Origin: Luteimonas sp. BLCC-B24 | Lineage (GTDB): Bacteria; Pseudomonadota; Gammaproteobacteria; Xanthomonadales; Xanthomonadaceae | Direction of reading: 5' to 3' | Assembly (NCBI RefSeq): GCF_028550595.1 | Contig: NZ_JAQQGN010000003.1 | Span: 62,001 to 126,000, forward strand | DNA length: 64,000 nucleotides | The notes under the pieces: generated by a model | Database searches by the model: none | The model's input: the letters and a program-made list of their open reading frames with translations, nothing else | What the model was told of the DNA's origin: nothing | Program-made: the position numbers and the translations under genes | Shown: positions 55,034 to 63,452 of the stretch, piece by piece | Layout of the letters: the number at the start of each line of letters is the position of its first letter | How positions within the stretch are numbered: position 1 is the stretch's first letter

Positions 55034-55867
55034 ATGTCGATAATGCGATCCCTCGCGGCACGGCCGCGCCCCAGGCGTCAGTGGCGTCTCGCCGCCGCGG
55101 CGATGCTGCTGACGGTCTTGTGCAGCTGCAGTGCCATCCGCGAATTTCCGCAGAACGTGCGAACGCTCAACGACGGCTTCGGCAGCCCGCAGCTGGATCA
55201 CCAGACACGCACCGTGGACGCGGCCACCTATCGGGCCATGCCGGCATTCGGCGAGATCGCGCTGACGCTGCCGCCCGGCACGACACTCGGCACCCAGACG
55301 TACGGCGGGCCTCCGGTGTCGCTGTCCTACGACAAGAACCGCGCCGCGGGATTGCGGGGCACGCAGTGGCGCAAGCTGGGCGTAAGGGGCGTCGCGCCGG
55401 ACGCCGACGGCGTGCTGCGTTTGCCGGTGCCTCATATCGCCGGGTACCACCCGACCTCGCTGCTGCTCTGGGTGCGCACGCCCGAAGCCGATGGCGCGCG
55501 CGACATGCGTCTCGATCTCCCGCTGACCGAAACCGCGGTCATCGATCCCAACGATGCCGACCGCCACGCCGCGTTCTGGATGGATCATCGCGGTGAATGC
55601 CTGCAACGCGGCCGTATCCAACCAATCGAATACGCAGACGACACCGAAGCCACGATCGACGGCGAGCGTCACCCGTTCCGGTTCCAAACCGACCTCGATG
55701 GCCTGTGCGTTTTCCAGCGGCCGCCACAGACCGCAATCATCGCAACCGACGTTCCCGGAACGCCGCTGCGCTCACCGGTGCGCGTGCGCATTCCGGAGGT
55801 GTATCTGCATTCGCAGTTCAGCGGCTACTGGCAGCCGCACGCAGCGCCCGTCCATGATTCAGAGTAG
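55034..55867 (+). CDS. Lipoprotein of unknown function, 277 aa
   Basis: The N-terminus is a long basic region, a hydrophobic run and a lipobox (AMLLTVLCSCS), so the protein is exported and acylated. The mature part is beta-rich without a known family: GEIALTLPPGTTLGTQTYG, HIAGYHPTSLLLWVRT, FWMDHRGECLQRGRIQPIEY and a C-terminal domain. Start ATG 55034; ATG 55043 is an alternative. The last 90 or so residues recur as an isolated gene fragment at 56629. That duplication suggests recombination at this locus. Confidence 0.7.
   Translation: MSIMRSLAARPRPRRQWRLAAAAMLLTVLCSCSAIREFPQNVRTLNDGFGSPQLDHQTRTVDAATYRAMPAFGEIALTLPPGTTLGTQTYGGPPVSLSYDKNRAAGLRGTQWRKLGVRGVAPDADGVLRLPVPHIAGYHPTSLLLWVRTPEADGARDMRLDLPLTETAVIDPNDADRHAAFWMDHRGECLQRGRIQPIEYADDTEATIDGERHPFRFQTDLDGLCVFQRPPQTAIIATDVPGTPLRSPVRVRIPEVYLHSQFSGYWQPHAAPVHDSE
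55572..55846 (+). repeat. Direct repeat copy 1 (lipoprotein 3' end)
   Basis: About 275 bases of the lipoprotein gene that match 56629-56902 at a constant offset of 1057 bases with scattered substitutions. The repeats flank a VOC gene. Confidence 0.85.
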
Positions 55868-55914
55868 GCCTCGCAGTCGTATCTACCAGCTGGTCTTCGC
55901 ACGCAAGCACATGC

Positions 55915-56343
55915 TCAGGGCACGGCGCGGCACCCAAGGCTCTGAGCGAAGCGCATCAAATAGCCGTCAGGGTCTTGCACAAGGAACTCGCGCTGGCCTT
56001 TCTCTGCTTGCTCGGAAACCGCATACCAGGTGTCTTTGACAGCGCGGAAAGGCGAAACACCCAGAGCTTCTAACGACGCCAATGTGGAGTGGGCATCGAT
56101 CACTTCCACCTGGAAGTTGATGCCTCGCCCCAACGGCCTATCTAAGGGTTCGATGTTCCAGCCCGAATCGTGCTGCTGCTCGAGCATGAGCTGAGCACGC
56201 CCCATCTCGAGATACGCAAACGGTGGATCATCCCGACGGAAGCGCACCGTGAAACCTGCGGCCCTGTAGAAATCGATCGAGGTTTGGAGGTCTGTCACCG
56301 TGAACTCGGGAACCAGCGGGCTCCAGTACGTTTCATCGTTCAT
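55915..56343 (-). CDS. VOC family protein, bleomycin-resistance (Ble)-like
   Basis: A 142-residue single VOC domain. Motifs: LVPEFTVTDLQTSIDFYRAAGF, FAYLEMGRAQLMLEQ, and the end REFLVQDPDGYLMRFAQSLG. This is the pattern of bleomycin-binding (Ble/Sh) type VOC proteins, which sequester the drug as dimers, but many relatives have other roles. ATG 56343. It lies between the two lipoprotein repeats, and its GC content is lower than the genome average, in keeping with acquired DNA. Confidence 0.82.
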   Translation of the reverse strand: MNDETYWSPLVPEFTVTDLQTSIDFYRAAGFTVRFRRDDPPFAYLEMGRAQLMLEQQHDSGWNIEPLDRPLGRGINFQVEVIDAHSTLASLEALGVSPFRAVKDTWYAVSEQAEKGQREFLVQDPDGYLMRFAQSLGCRAVP

Positions 56344-56628
56344 GTGTTCCTGACCGTAAATGATAGAGCTGGGCGACCGATGGCGCCGCACAGAGCAAAA
56401 TCCTCGTCCCAACCGCTCTGGCTCACTCGGGCGCTTTGGACACTGGTGAGCCCGAACGTGAAGTGATCACTTGCAGGCTTCACGGGATTGGTTGCGAGAT
56501 TTCATCATCTCCATAGGGATTGCGATGCCTTGCCCATATTCGCCGACGCATGCGAAAGCTTGCCTGGATGCCAGCAGGTTGGATTTTACCGAAGCCCGGA
56601 AAACGAACCTGACCCCGTTCTCGGCGCT

Positions 56629-56924
56629 CGTTCTGGATGGATCATCGCGGCGAATGCCTGCAACGCGGCCGTATCCAGCCGATCGAATACGCAGACGACA
56701 CCGACGCCACGATCGGCGGCGAGCGTCACCCATTCCGGTTCCACACCGAGCTGGATGGCCTGTGTGTCTTCCAGCGGCCGCCACAGACCGCCATCATCGC
56801 AACGGACGTTCCCGGAACGCCGCTGCGCTCAGCGGTGCGCGTGCGTATTCCGAAGGTGTATCTGCGGCCGCAGTTCAGCAGTTACTGGCAACCGTCTGCT
56901 GCGACCGCCGCCAAGGACAAGTAA
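56629..56924 (+). pseudogene. Lipoprotein gene fragment (3' end copy)
   Basis: The plus frame reads FWMDHRGECLQRGRIQPIEY and onward, nearly the same as the C-terminal 90 residues of the lipoprotein at 55034, up to QFSSYW, and then a different tail (SAATAAKDK). It has no signal or start of its own except the internal Met. It is a partial gene copy. Its end abuts the truncated end of the minus-strand cassette gene. Confidence 0.8.
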
Positions 56925-56930
56925 GCCTGG

Positions 56931-58002
56931 CACCGCTATTCGCGACTCGGCCCAGCTCCACAATTCTCAGCGGGATACCTGGCACGCGCTCTTGCGCCCA
57001 AAGCAGCAGCGCTTCATCCAGCATCTCCTGATCTTCATTCCTTCCCAACGCTTCCGGATGCTTGAAGATCGTGAGCGTGCGCATGGATGCGCAGTTTTGA
57101 TCCTTGCAGTTGAAGCTGATCAAGGCAGCTCTGACCACGCGACCTTCGGCGCTGGCAATCACAGCCCCTTCTCGTGGCAACTATGCTGGCGGCAGCCAAA
57201 GCTCAGGACATAGCCATGGTCCATGCCCCAGGAGCGCTGCGCTTGCCGGTCTGGACCATCCGGAATGGCCATCGCAGTCAGGATCTGCGCACTGTGAAGC
57301 TCATGTCCTGTGATGTAGTGGCCGCCATGCGTGCCAGCGAACGCACGAAGCGCCTCGGGCGCAAATCCCCAGTGGCTGCTGCCCGCCTCGTTCACGTGCG
57401 CTGGATCGGATGTGCCCGTGCGCTCGTGGAACCGGATCCACGCCGAGCGCAAGCAGGGTTTGGGTACGCTATCAGTGGACACGAATACGCTCGCTTGTTT
57501 CCCGATGCGCCTTTCCTGCTGGTTATATCCGGTGCTCTCGACATGAGCAGGAATCGGCGCCGCTGACACTGCGGCGTCCAGACCCAATGCCGCTCTGGCC
57601 TCATCGAACTGCGCACATGCCGAACGATCCACCTGGTCCCCGGTGGCGAAGAAGAACTGGACACGACGAAGCCTGAGGTTCGTTCCATCGTGATCAGACG
57701 CAGCGGTGTAGTGAATGTTCTGCAAACCGATGAAGCTGGGGCTTCGCGTCCACTTCGTAGAACCCCAAAGGTATGTGCGCGACGGTACCCTTGAGCACCG
57801 AGCCTGGTAGATCCGCCACGCGATACATCAACTGTGGCTGAGCCTCAACTGCGCTGTTCGAGAGCGCTTCGAGCAGCGCAGCGAATGCCTGAGTGCTCTG
57901 TATGCCCGGAACGACAGCCGGTTCTGCTGCGCTTGCACGGCCGCAGCTACTCAGTGCGAGAGCACAGAAGAGGGCCGCGTTGATCTGCTGATGGGTTTCC
58001 AT
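56931..58002 (-). pseudogene. Integron-cassette gene of unknown function with two frameshifts and truncated 3' end
   Basis: From ATG 58002 the frame encodes a signal peptide (NAALFCALALSSCGRASA) and a secreted domain up to LGFYEVDA. One extra base near 57740-57748 moves reading to the frame continuing SPSFIGLQNIHYTAA. A missing G in the GGGG run at 57165-57168 then restores the first frame at AVIASAEGRVV. The two 1-base changes compensate. Cys-rich text FGCRQHSCHEKG sits between. Near 56930 the sequence passes into the lipoprotein fragment, so the 3' end and its attC are lost. The start lies nine bases after the attC crossover point. Confidence 0.65.
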
Positions 58003-58005
58003 GCC

Positions 58006-58065
58006 GCCTAACACCTGAATTAAGCCGTGCCGCGAAGCGGCGTCGACTTGAATGAATTGTTAGGC
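58006..58065 (-). other. Integron attC site 1
   Basis: A 60-base imperfect palindrome. On the minus strand it runs from GCCTAAC (58065-58059), through AATTCATTCAAG and the central GCCGCTTCGCGGC, to GTTAGGC (58012-58006). This is the classical attC (59-be) layout and matches the type known from Xanthomonas integrons and the aadA/aadB cassettes. The stop codon of the secreted protein gene (TAA) is the TAA inside GCCTAAC, as in many cassettes. Crossover would fall after the G of GTTAGGC. Confidence 0.9.
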
Positions 58066-58650
58066 GCCTGCCGACAAAGACGAAAAAATCCCATTATGGT
58101 ATTCAGGGTCTTTGTCGTGGAACTCGAGCACCTTATTGGCGAGGTCAATATTGATGAATGCCTCTCCATAGTTGTCTTCGCCGTTATGCTCAAAGAATAC
58201 TTTGATTGCTGCGCGGCTGGTTTTAATGACGCGAGGGTCGCTGTTTAGACCGGCCATTGTTAAAGTGGTGCGAGGCGACATTTTTTGAGTCGTCTCGGCA
58301 ATACCGTACTCCTTGGCAAGAAGGCCCAGGAACGCATCGCTCTCATGGCCGGTGCTGCGGATATGGCCGTTGCCCCAATAAATGGTGAGCTCAGCGCCCT
58401 CTACTATCTGCTCCTTCCATTCGTTGCCGAGGTCGACCGCAATCGCGATTGTCTGGCCGTCGATCTTGCCGCGAGCTAGGACAGTCAGGGTTCCGTCCTT
58501 GGTGTATCGGCAGTCGGCCACAGGAAGATCAATGTCCACGAACCCGTCCTCCCGGGCTATTTGTCCGGCTTGTGGCTCAGAAGCGACTGCGCGACCAAAG
58601 ATGCTCGCAAGAATGCTCATCATAAGGACCTTGAAGACGAAGTTAGTCAC
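58060..58650 (-). CDS. Cassette-encoded secreted protein of unknown function
   Basis: A protein of 196 residues and the sole gene of the complete cassette (58060 to about 58663). GTG 58650 gives a good signal peptide (TNFVFKVLMMSILASIFGRAVAS); ATG codons at 58623 and 58620, preceded by AAGG, are alternatives. The mature part begins as IDLPVADCRYTKDGTLTVLARG and has a beta-rich pattern with IAVDLGNEWKEQI and later VFFEHNGEDNYGEAFI. No family is recognised. The GC content is well below that of the chromosome. The stop codon is part of attC 1, and the start lies 13 bases after the crossover point of attC 2. Confidence 0.75.
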   Translation of the reverse strand: MTNFVFKVLMMSILASIFGRAVASEPQAGQIAREDGFVDIDLPVADCRYTKDGTLTVLARGKIDGQTIAIAVDLGNEWKEQIVEGAELTIYWGNGHIRSTGHESDAFLGLLAKEYGIAETTQKMSPRTTLTMAGLNSDPRVIKTSRAAIKVFFEHNGEDNYGEAFINIDLANKVLEFHDKDPEYHNGIFSSLSAGA

Positions 58651-58657
58651 GAGAGGC

Positions 58658-58717
58658 AACTAACGCCTGAGTTAGGCCGTGCCGCGAAGCGGCATCGGCT
58701 TGAATGAACTGTTAGGC
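58658..58717 (-). other. Integron attC site 2
   Basis: On the minus strand GCCTAAC (58717-58711), AGTTCATTCAAGCCGATGCC, central GCTTCGCGGC, ending GGCGTTAGTT. It agrees with attC 1 at most positions, and both carry the same 13-base GCCGCTTCGCGGC core. The 3' core site reads GTTAGTT and not GTTAGGC, a common variation at the crossover side. The stop of the DUF4238 gene lies seven bases before it, the usual cassette geometry. Confidence 0.9.
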
Positions 58718-58724
58718 GGAGAGC

Positions 58725-59555
58725 TTATGACAAGCAGTGCAGCGGGTGGCTCTTTGCGGCAAAGCTGAGTACCCAAGGCGCCTCCTTCCGGGTGTAGATA
58801 AATCGCTGCGTGTTATGCGCCGATCTGCGATTGATTTCTAGGACAATCGATCGATCGGTCGTGAAGTACCGTGGCCTATTTGAGTTGGCCCTGTTGCCCA
58901 GAAACAAATCTCAGAACTAAGCGGGAAGCTTAGCTCGGACTCGCTCGCACCGATGCCCACTGACTCAAAAAAGAACGCCGGATTGTCGCAAGTGGTGAAA
59001 TCCTCGCCAGGGCTGACGAGGAAGTGCCAGTCCATTGATACAGTTCCTGCAATGTTCTAGGTATTGCTCCGCTCTTTAACGTGTGATGCCAAAAGTAATC
59101 AGGAGGGTTCTCTTTGTCCGCAGAGATAGTCCGGTGAACCTCTTCCTTTCGCTTGCGTGCCATCGCTGCGAGATCGGGCTCGGACGCTGCAAGTGCGTCC
59201 AGTTGCTGAACGACTTGCATCTTGATCGTCTTAGCTAGCTGCGGGATGTGCCCAGCCACCCTCTTGCGCCCAGCAGGCACACGCTTCCACATGGCAACGA
59301 TATAGCCGGCCAGGACCACACGATCTTCATCTCTGAGCTTGAGCCGCTTACGCGCGCGGTCAATCACGACTTGGGCCGGTCCTTCGACAACGTTTGCTAG
59401 GTTACTTTCAAACTCCTCGGTGTACATATCCGTCTCATTAGCCGAGGACTTGACCTGTGTTCGAAAAGATTGCCCCGCCTCGACGTCGTGTCCCCACAAC
59501 TCCACTTCGTCGGCGAAACCAAGCAGGTAATGCTGGGGCAATAGTGATGTCCCAT
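58725..59555 (-). pseudogene. Integron-cassette DUF4238 gene broken by three 1-base deletions
   Basis: From ATG 59555 the sequence begins MGHHY. Adding one T near 59540 gives the DUF4238 start HHYLPQHYLLGFADEVELW. It runs to ELYQ, where one A is missing near 59035; the next frame reads DWHFLVSPGEDFTTCDNPAF, the conserved DUF4238 core. One T is missing near 58905, after which LGNRANSN and VLEINRRSAHNTQRFIYT follow to the stop. All three losses are in short runs of one base and add up to three. Repaired, it would be 277 residues, normal for DUF4238, a family of unknown function. Confidence 0.7.
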
Positions 59556-59559
59556 AGCC

Positions 59560-59566
59560 GCCTAAC
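59560..59566 (-). other. Cassette core site without a recognisable attC
   Basis: GTTAGGC on the minus strand marks the upstream boundary of the DUF4238 cassette, 5 bases before its ATG. The rest of an attC is absent: the preceding bases (GCTAGATCTT) show no palindrome. This may be a secondary insertion site, a truncated attC, or the edge of a lost attI region. Confidence 0.55.
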
Positions 59567-59571
59567 AAGAT

Positions 59572-59757
59572 CTAGCGCTCGAAAAGCGCGATATGCACAT
59601 CCTGTCCCGTGACCGTCCTAGGGTCAATCGGTTCCGTTCCGCCTTTTCCATCAGGCACTTGCGGAGCGCGCGCCTTCTCGATCCGCATTTGGTTGGCAGT
59701 GAATATTGAAACTTCTGCGCGATAACGCTTTATTCGCTCGAATTGTTCGATATGCAC
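59572..59757 (-). CDS. Small ORF or gene 3' end, 61 aa
   Basis: The frame from GTG 59757 to the TAG at 59572 reads HIEQFERIKRYRAEVSIFTANQM to QDVHIALFER. Its composition looks coding, but there is no Shine-Dalgarno and no family is recognised. It could be the end of a gene whose 5' part was replaced when cassettes were inserted. It lies between the M3 peptidase terminator and the cassette core site. Confidence 0.35.
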   Translation of the reverse strand: MHIEQFERIKRYRAEVSIFTANQMRIEKARAPQVPDGKGGTEPIDPRTVTGQDVHIALFER

Positions 59758-59770
59758 GACCCAAACGAAC

Positions 59771-59794
59771 CGGGGCGACCCGAAGGCCGCCCCG
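59771..59794 (-). terminator. Terminator hairpin after the M3 peptidase gene
   Basis: CGGGGCG-A-CC / GG-C-CGCCCCG with a CGAA loop: a GC-rich stem with one mismatch, about 50 bases after the peptidase stop. On the minus strand it is followed by GTTCGTTT. A moderate intrinsic terminator. Confidence 0.6.
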
Positions 59795-59842
59795 ATCCGT
59801 GTTGCTTCTGTAAGCCCGCGCCTCGCACGTCAGCGTGTGGCA

Positions 59843-61993
59843 TCACTTCAACCCACGATGCTCCAGCAACGGCTCAACGCTCGGCGCCTTGCCACGGAAC
59901 TCGCGGTACGCCACCGCCAGATCCCGTGAATGGCCGATCGACAGGATCTTGTCGCGGAAGATCTGGCCGTTCTCGCGGGTCAGGCCGCCGTTCTCGCGGA
60001 ACCACTGGAAGGCGTCGTGGTCGAGGACTTCGGCGCCGAAGTAGGCGTAGTAGCCGGCCGCATACCCGCCGCCCCAGATGTGGCTGAAGTAGCTGGTGCG
60101 GTAGCGCGGCGGCACGGCGGCCAGGTCGACCTTGTACGTCTCGAGCGCCTGTTTCTCGAAGGCGTCGACGTCCTGCCTGGCTTCACCGGCGGGCAGGGTG
60201 TGCCAGGCGAGGTCGAGCAGGGCGGCCGAGAGGTATTCGGTGGTCGCGTAGCCCTGGTTGAAGGTGCGGGCAGTGACGATCTTGTCGACCAGCGCCTGCG
60301 GCATGGCTTCGCCGGTCTGGTAGTGCTTGGCGTAGTTGGCGAAGACCTTGAGATCGAGCGCCCAGTGCTCGTTGAACTGCGAGGGGAACTCGACGAAGTC
60401 GCGCGGGGTGTTGGTGCCGGCGACCGACGGGTACTTCGTCTTCGAGAAGAAGCCGTGCAGGGCGTGGCCGAACTCGTGGAACAGCGTGGTCACGTCGTCG
60501 AAGCTCAGCAGCGCGGGCTGGCCGGCCGCAGGTTTCGTGAAGTTCTCGACGTTGTAGACGACCGGAATCGTGCCGGTCAGGCCGTTCTGTTCGACGAAAT
60601 TGCCCATCCACGCGCCGCCCTGCTTGCTGTCGCGCTTGAAGGGGTCGAGATAGAACAACGCGATCTGCGTGCCGTCTTCGTCCTTGATGTCGAACACGCG
60701 CACGTCGGGGTGATAGACCGGGATGTCGGTGCGCTCGGTGGCGGTGATGCCGTAGAGCTGGTTGGCGGCGAAAAACACGCCGTCCTTGAGCACGCGATCG
60801 AGCTCGAAGTAGGGCTTGATCTGCGCCTCGTCGAGATCGAACTCGGCCTTGCGCACCTGCTCGGCGTAGAAGTCCCAGTCGGCGGCACCGGCGGTGAAGC
60901 CGCCGTTCTGCGCATCGACCACGCCCTGGATCTTGGCGAGCTCGGCGCGCGCACGCGCGGTGGCAGCGGGCACGGTGTCGGTGAGCAGCTTGAGCGCAGC
61001 TTCGGGCGTTTTCGCCATCTGGTCGGCGATGCTGTAGGCGGCGTAGTTCGGGAAGCCGAGCAGCTGGGCCTGACGCGCGCGGATTTCGGCCAGGCGCTGG
61101 ATGGTGGCGCGGGTGTCGTTGGTATCGCCCTTCTCGGCGCGGCCGGTGGACGCGGCGAGCACGCGCTCGCGCAGCGCGCGGTTCTTCAGCGAGGCGAGCA
61201 CCGGCTGCTGCGTGGTGTTCTGCAACGTGAGCAGCCACTGGCCGTCCTTGCCGGCGGCCTTGGCGGCATCGGCAGCGGCGGCGATCGCGCCTTCGTCCAG
61301 GCCGTCGAGTTCGGTGACATCGGTGACGAACACGCCGCCGGCATTGCTCGCTGCCAGCAGCTTGTTGCCGAACGCGGTGGACAGGGTGGACGACTCGGAG
61401 TTGAGCGCGCGCAGTTCGGCCTTGTCGGCGTCACTCAGCAGGGCGCCGGCGCGGACGAAGCCGTCGTGGGTGTGCTCGAGCACGGTGCGCTGCTCGGCAT
61501 CGAGGCCCAGCGTGTCGCGCTGATCGAACAGCGTCTTGACGCGCGCGAACAGCGCCGGATCCAGATAGATCGCGTCGCTGTGTTCGGCGAGCTTCGGCGC
61601 CAGCGCTTCCTCGGCGGCCTGCAGGGTCTCGGTGGTGTTGGCGCCGGTGAGCATGAAGAACACGTTGGCGCTGCGCGTGAGCAGTTCGCCGCTGCGCTCC
61701 ATGGCCTCGATGGTGTTCTCGAAGGTCGGCGCCTCGGGGTTGTCGGCGATGGCGCGGATTTCGGCCAGGTGCTGCTTCATGCCCTCTTCGATGGCCGGCT
61801 GGTAGTCGGCGTCTTTCAGGCGATCGAAGGGCGGCGCCTGGAACGGCAGCGTGCTGGCCGTCATCAACGCATTCTCGGCCGGCGCGGCGGTGGTGGACTC
61901 GGTAGCGGGCATCGTGGACTCGGGGGCTGTGCGATCGCCACAGGCGACGAGGGCCAGCGCGATCGCGGACGACAGGAGCAGAGGACGCAACAT
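59843..61993 (-). CDS. dcp: Peptidyl-dipeptidase Dcp-type M3 metallopeptidase, lipoprotein
   Basis: A 716-residue zinc peptidase of family M3. The motif is FHEFGHALHGF (HExxH, nt about 60455-60485), with the third ligand Glu in the following helix and IWGGGYAAGYYAY near the C-terminus. It removes dipeptides from the C-terminus of oligopeptides. It carries a lipoprotein signal (LALVACGDR), so it acts outside the cytoplasm, unlike E. coli Dcp; exported Dcp is usual in Xanthomonads. The ATG at 61993 is preferred to 62017 because a GGAG lies between them at proper spacing. Confidence 0.93.
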   Translation of the reverse strand: MLRPLLLSSAIALALVACGDRTAPESTMPATESTTAAPAENALMTASTLPFQAPPFDRLKDADYQPAIEEGMKQHLAEIRAIADNPEAPTFENTIEAMERSGELLTRSANVFFMLTGANTTETLQAAEEALAPKLAEHSDAIYLDPALFARVKTLFDQRDTLGLDAEQRTVLEHTHDGFVRAGALLSDADKAELRALNSESSTLSTAFGNKLLAASNAGGVFVTDVTELDGLDEGAIAAAADAAKAAGKDGQWLLTLQNTTQQPVLASLKNRALRERVLAASTGRAEKGDTNDTRATIQRLAEIRARQAQLLGFPNYAAYSIADQMAKTPEAALKLLTDTVPAATARARAELAKIQGVVDAQNGGFTAGAADWDFYAEQVRKAEFDLDEAQIKPYFELDRVLKDGVFFAANQLYGITATERTDIPVYHPDVRVFDIKDEDGTQIALFYLDPFKRDSKQGGAWMGNFVEQNGLTGTIPVVYNVENFTKPAAGQPALLSFDDVTTLFHEFGHALHGFFSKTKYPSVAGTNTPRDFVEFPSQFNEHWALDLKVFANYAKHYQTGEAMPQALVDKIVTARTFNQGYATTEYLSAALLDLAWHTLPAGEARQDVDAFEKQALETYKVDLAAVPPRYRTSYFSHIWGGGYAAGYYAYFGAEVLDHDAFQWFRENGGLTRENGQIFRDKILSIGHSRDLAVAYREFRGKAPSVEPLLEHRGLK

Positions 61994-62286
61994 GGGTGGC
62001 AACTCCGGAAAAGACAACGCGGTGATGGCGTCGGTCGCGTCGTGCGGCCCGCCAGCCGCGCAGCGTGCGCCTGTCGCGGGAGCGGTGGAATAGGCCGTTG
62101 GTTGGCCGCCCCCGAATGCCCGGGATCGGCAAAGTCGGGTTCAGGCGCGAGGACGTCGAGGGGGCGCTCGACGGAGAGGGGCACCACGCAGGTACGGGGT
62201 CACGACGACCGCGTTACCGCGTCAGGCGCGGCGGGCCCGGGCCAAGCGCGCGGTGGCCGCGCGCTCGAAAGGTCAGGTGCGGTGGC

Positions 62287-62895
62287 TCAGACCGTGCCTC
62301 GGTTCTTGCCCATCCATGGCGCGTACCAGGCACGGATCATCGCCATGTCGGCGTCGAGATCATCGCCGGGCTGGATCAGCGGGCCGAAGCCGATGACCTT
62401 GTCGGGGTAGTGGAAATACAGGGTCTGGATCGGCACGTTGGCGGCCTTGGCGATCTTCCAGAAGCCGGTCTTCCAGCGTTCCACCCGCTTGCGCGTGCCC
62501 TCGGGCGCGAGGCCGTACCAGAACGGCTCCGGGCCGTGGATGGCCGCTGCGGCCTGCTCGATCACCCGTGAGGCGCGACTGCGGTCCACCGGAATCACGC
62601 CCAGGCCGCGCAGCGCCCAGCCGAGCACCGGCACGCGGAACAGCGAATCCTTGCCGAGCACGCGGATGTCCAGGCCCAGTGCCGCCTTGGCGGCGAAGCC
62701 CCACACGCCGTCCCAGTTGGACGAGTGCGGCGCGCCGATCAGCACCAGCCGCGAGACGTCGGGCAGTTCACCGATCACACGCCAGCCGCCGAGTCGCAGG
62801 ATGCTGCGGCCGATCCAGCGCGCGAGACGACTGGGCTTCACGCGGGGCGCATTGGGCGGTACGGGAATCAGGAACGGGTACTTCGAAGTGCTCAT
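62287..62895 (-). CDS. Lysophospholipid acyltransferase-like protein (PlsC superfamily)
   Basis: A 202-residue protein. The acyltransferase box HSSNWDG (H-x4-D) lies near residue 60, and PEGTRKRVERWKTGF gives block III. These are the catalytic and acceptor-binding motifs of 1-acyl-glycerol-3-phosphate acyltransferases. It is smaller than PlsC and lacks an obvious N-terminal membrane anchor, so it may be a peripheral enzyme acting on another acceptor. ATG 62895. It lies downstream of arfB on the same strand, 33 bases away. Confidence 0.85.
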   Translation of the reverse strand: MSTSKYPFLIPVPPNAPRVKPSRLARWIGRSILRLGGWRVIGELPDVSRLVLIGAPHSSNWDGVWGFAAKAALGLDIRVLGKDSLFRVPVLGWALRGLGVIPVDRSRASRVIEQAAAAIHGPEPFWYGLAPEGTRKRVERWKTGFWKIAKAANVPIQTLYFHYPDKVIGFGPLIQPGDDLDADMAMIRAWYAPWMGKNRGTV

Positions 62896-62928
62896 GCGTC
62901 CTCGGCGCAAGGGGCCTGCAAGGGCGGG

Positions 62929-63339
62929 TCAGTCCCAGTCGCGCAGGGCGCGACCGCGTTTGATGGTACTGCGTTCGCGTTTCTCCCCCAGCCGCCGCTC
63001 CTTGGCGCCGCGCGAGGGGCGGGTGGCGATGCGGGCCTTGGGCACGGCGTACCCGGTGGCGATGAACGCGGCGAGACGCTCACGCGCGTCTTCGCGGTTG
63101 CGCTCCTGGGTGCGGAAGCGCTGGGCGTTGATGACCAGCACGCCCGCATCGGTGAGGCGGCGGTCGCGCCGGGCCAGCAGCCGCGCGCGCACCGGCTCGG
63201 GCAACGACGGCGAGCCCGCGATGTCGAACCGCAGCTCGACCGCGGTGGCCACCTTGTTGACGTTCTGCCCGCCCGGCCCGCTCGCACGCACGAAGCGTTC
63301 GACGAGTTCCTCTTCGGGTATGGCGGGCGGGCTGGTCAT
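62929..63339 (-). CDS. arfB: Alternative ribosome-rescue factor / peptidyl-tRNA hydrolase ArfB
   Basis: A 136-residue protein with the release-factor GGQ motif in RASGPGGQNVNKVATAVEL, near the N-terminus, and a basic C-terminal tail (SRGAKERRLGEKRERSTIKRG). The tail enters the empty mRNA channel of stalled ribosomes, and GGQ hydrolyses the peptidyl-tRNA. The length equals that of E. coli ArfB (YaeJ, 140). ATG 63339. Confidence 0.93.
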   Translation of the reverse strand: MTSPPAIPEEELVERFVRASGPGGQNVNKVATAVELRFDIAGSPSLPEPVRARLLARRDRRLTDAGVLVINAQRFRTQERNREDARERLAAFIATGYAVPKARIATRPSRGAKERRLGEKRERSTIKRGRALRDWD

Positions 63340-63413
63340 CGGCGGCGATTGTAGACGCTGGCCCGACGCAGGCCGTGTGGGCACCTGCGGCCGGCACACG
63401 GGCGGTCACGGTT

Positions 63414-63419
63414 TACAGT
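63414..63419 (+). promoter_or_regulatory. Candidate -10 element for the DUF2059 gene
   Basis: TACAGT, 33 bases before the ATG, in the spacer divergent from arfB. No -35 match. Weak inference. Confidence 0.3.
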
Positions 63420-63452
63420 AGTGCCTCATTCACGGACAAACGGAGTTCTCCG

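Noticed and set aside
56344..56628. A third cassette boundary near the VOC gene
   Set aside because: No GTTAGGC-type core or palindrome of attC type is present there, so the VOC gene is not called a cassette.
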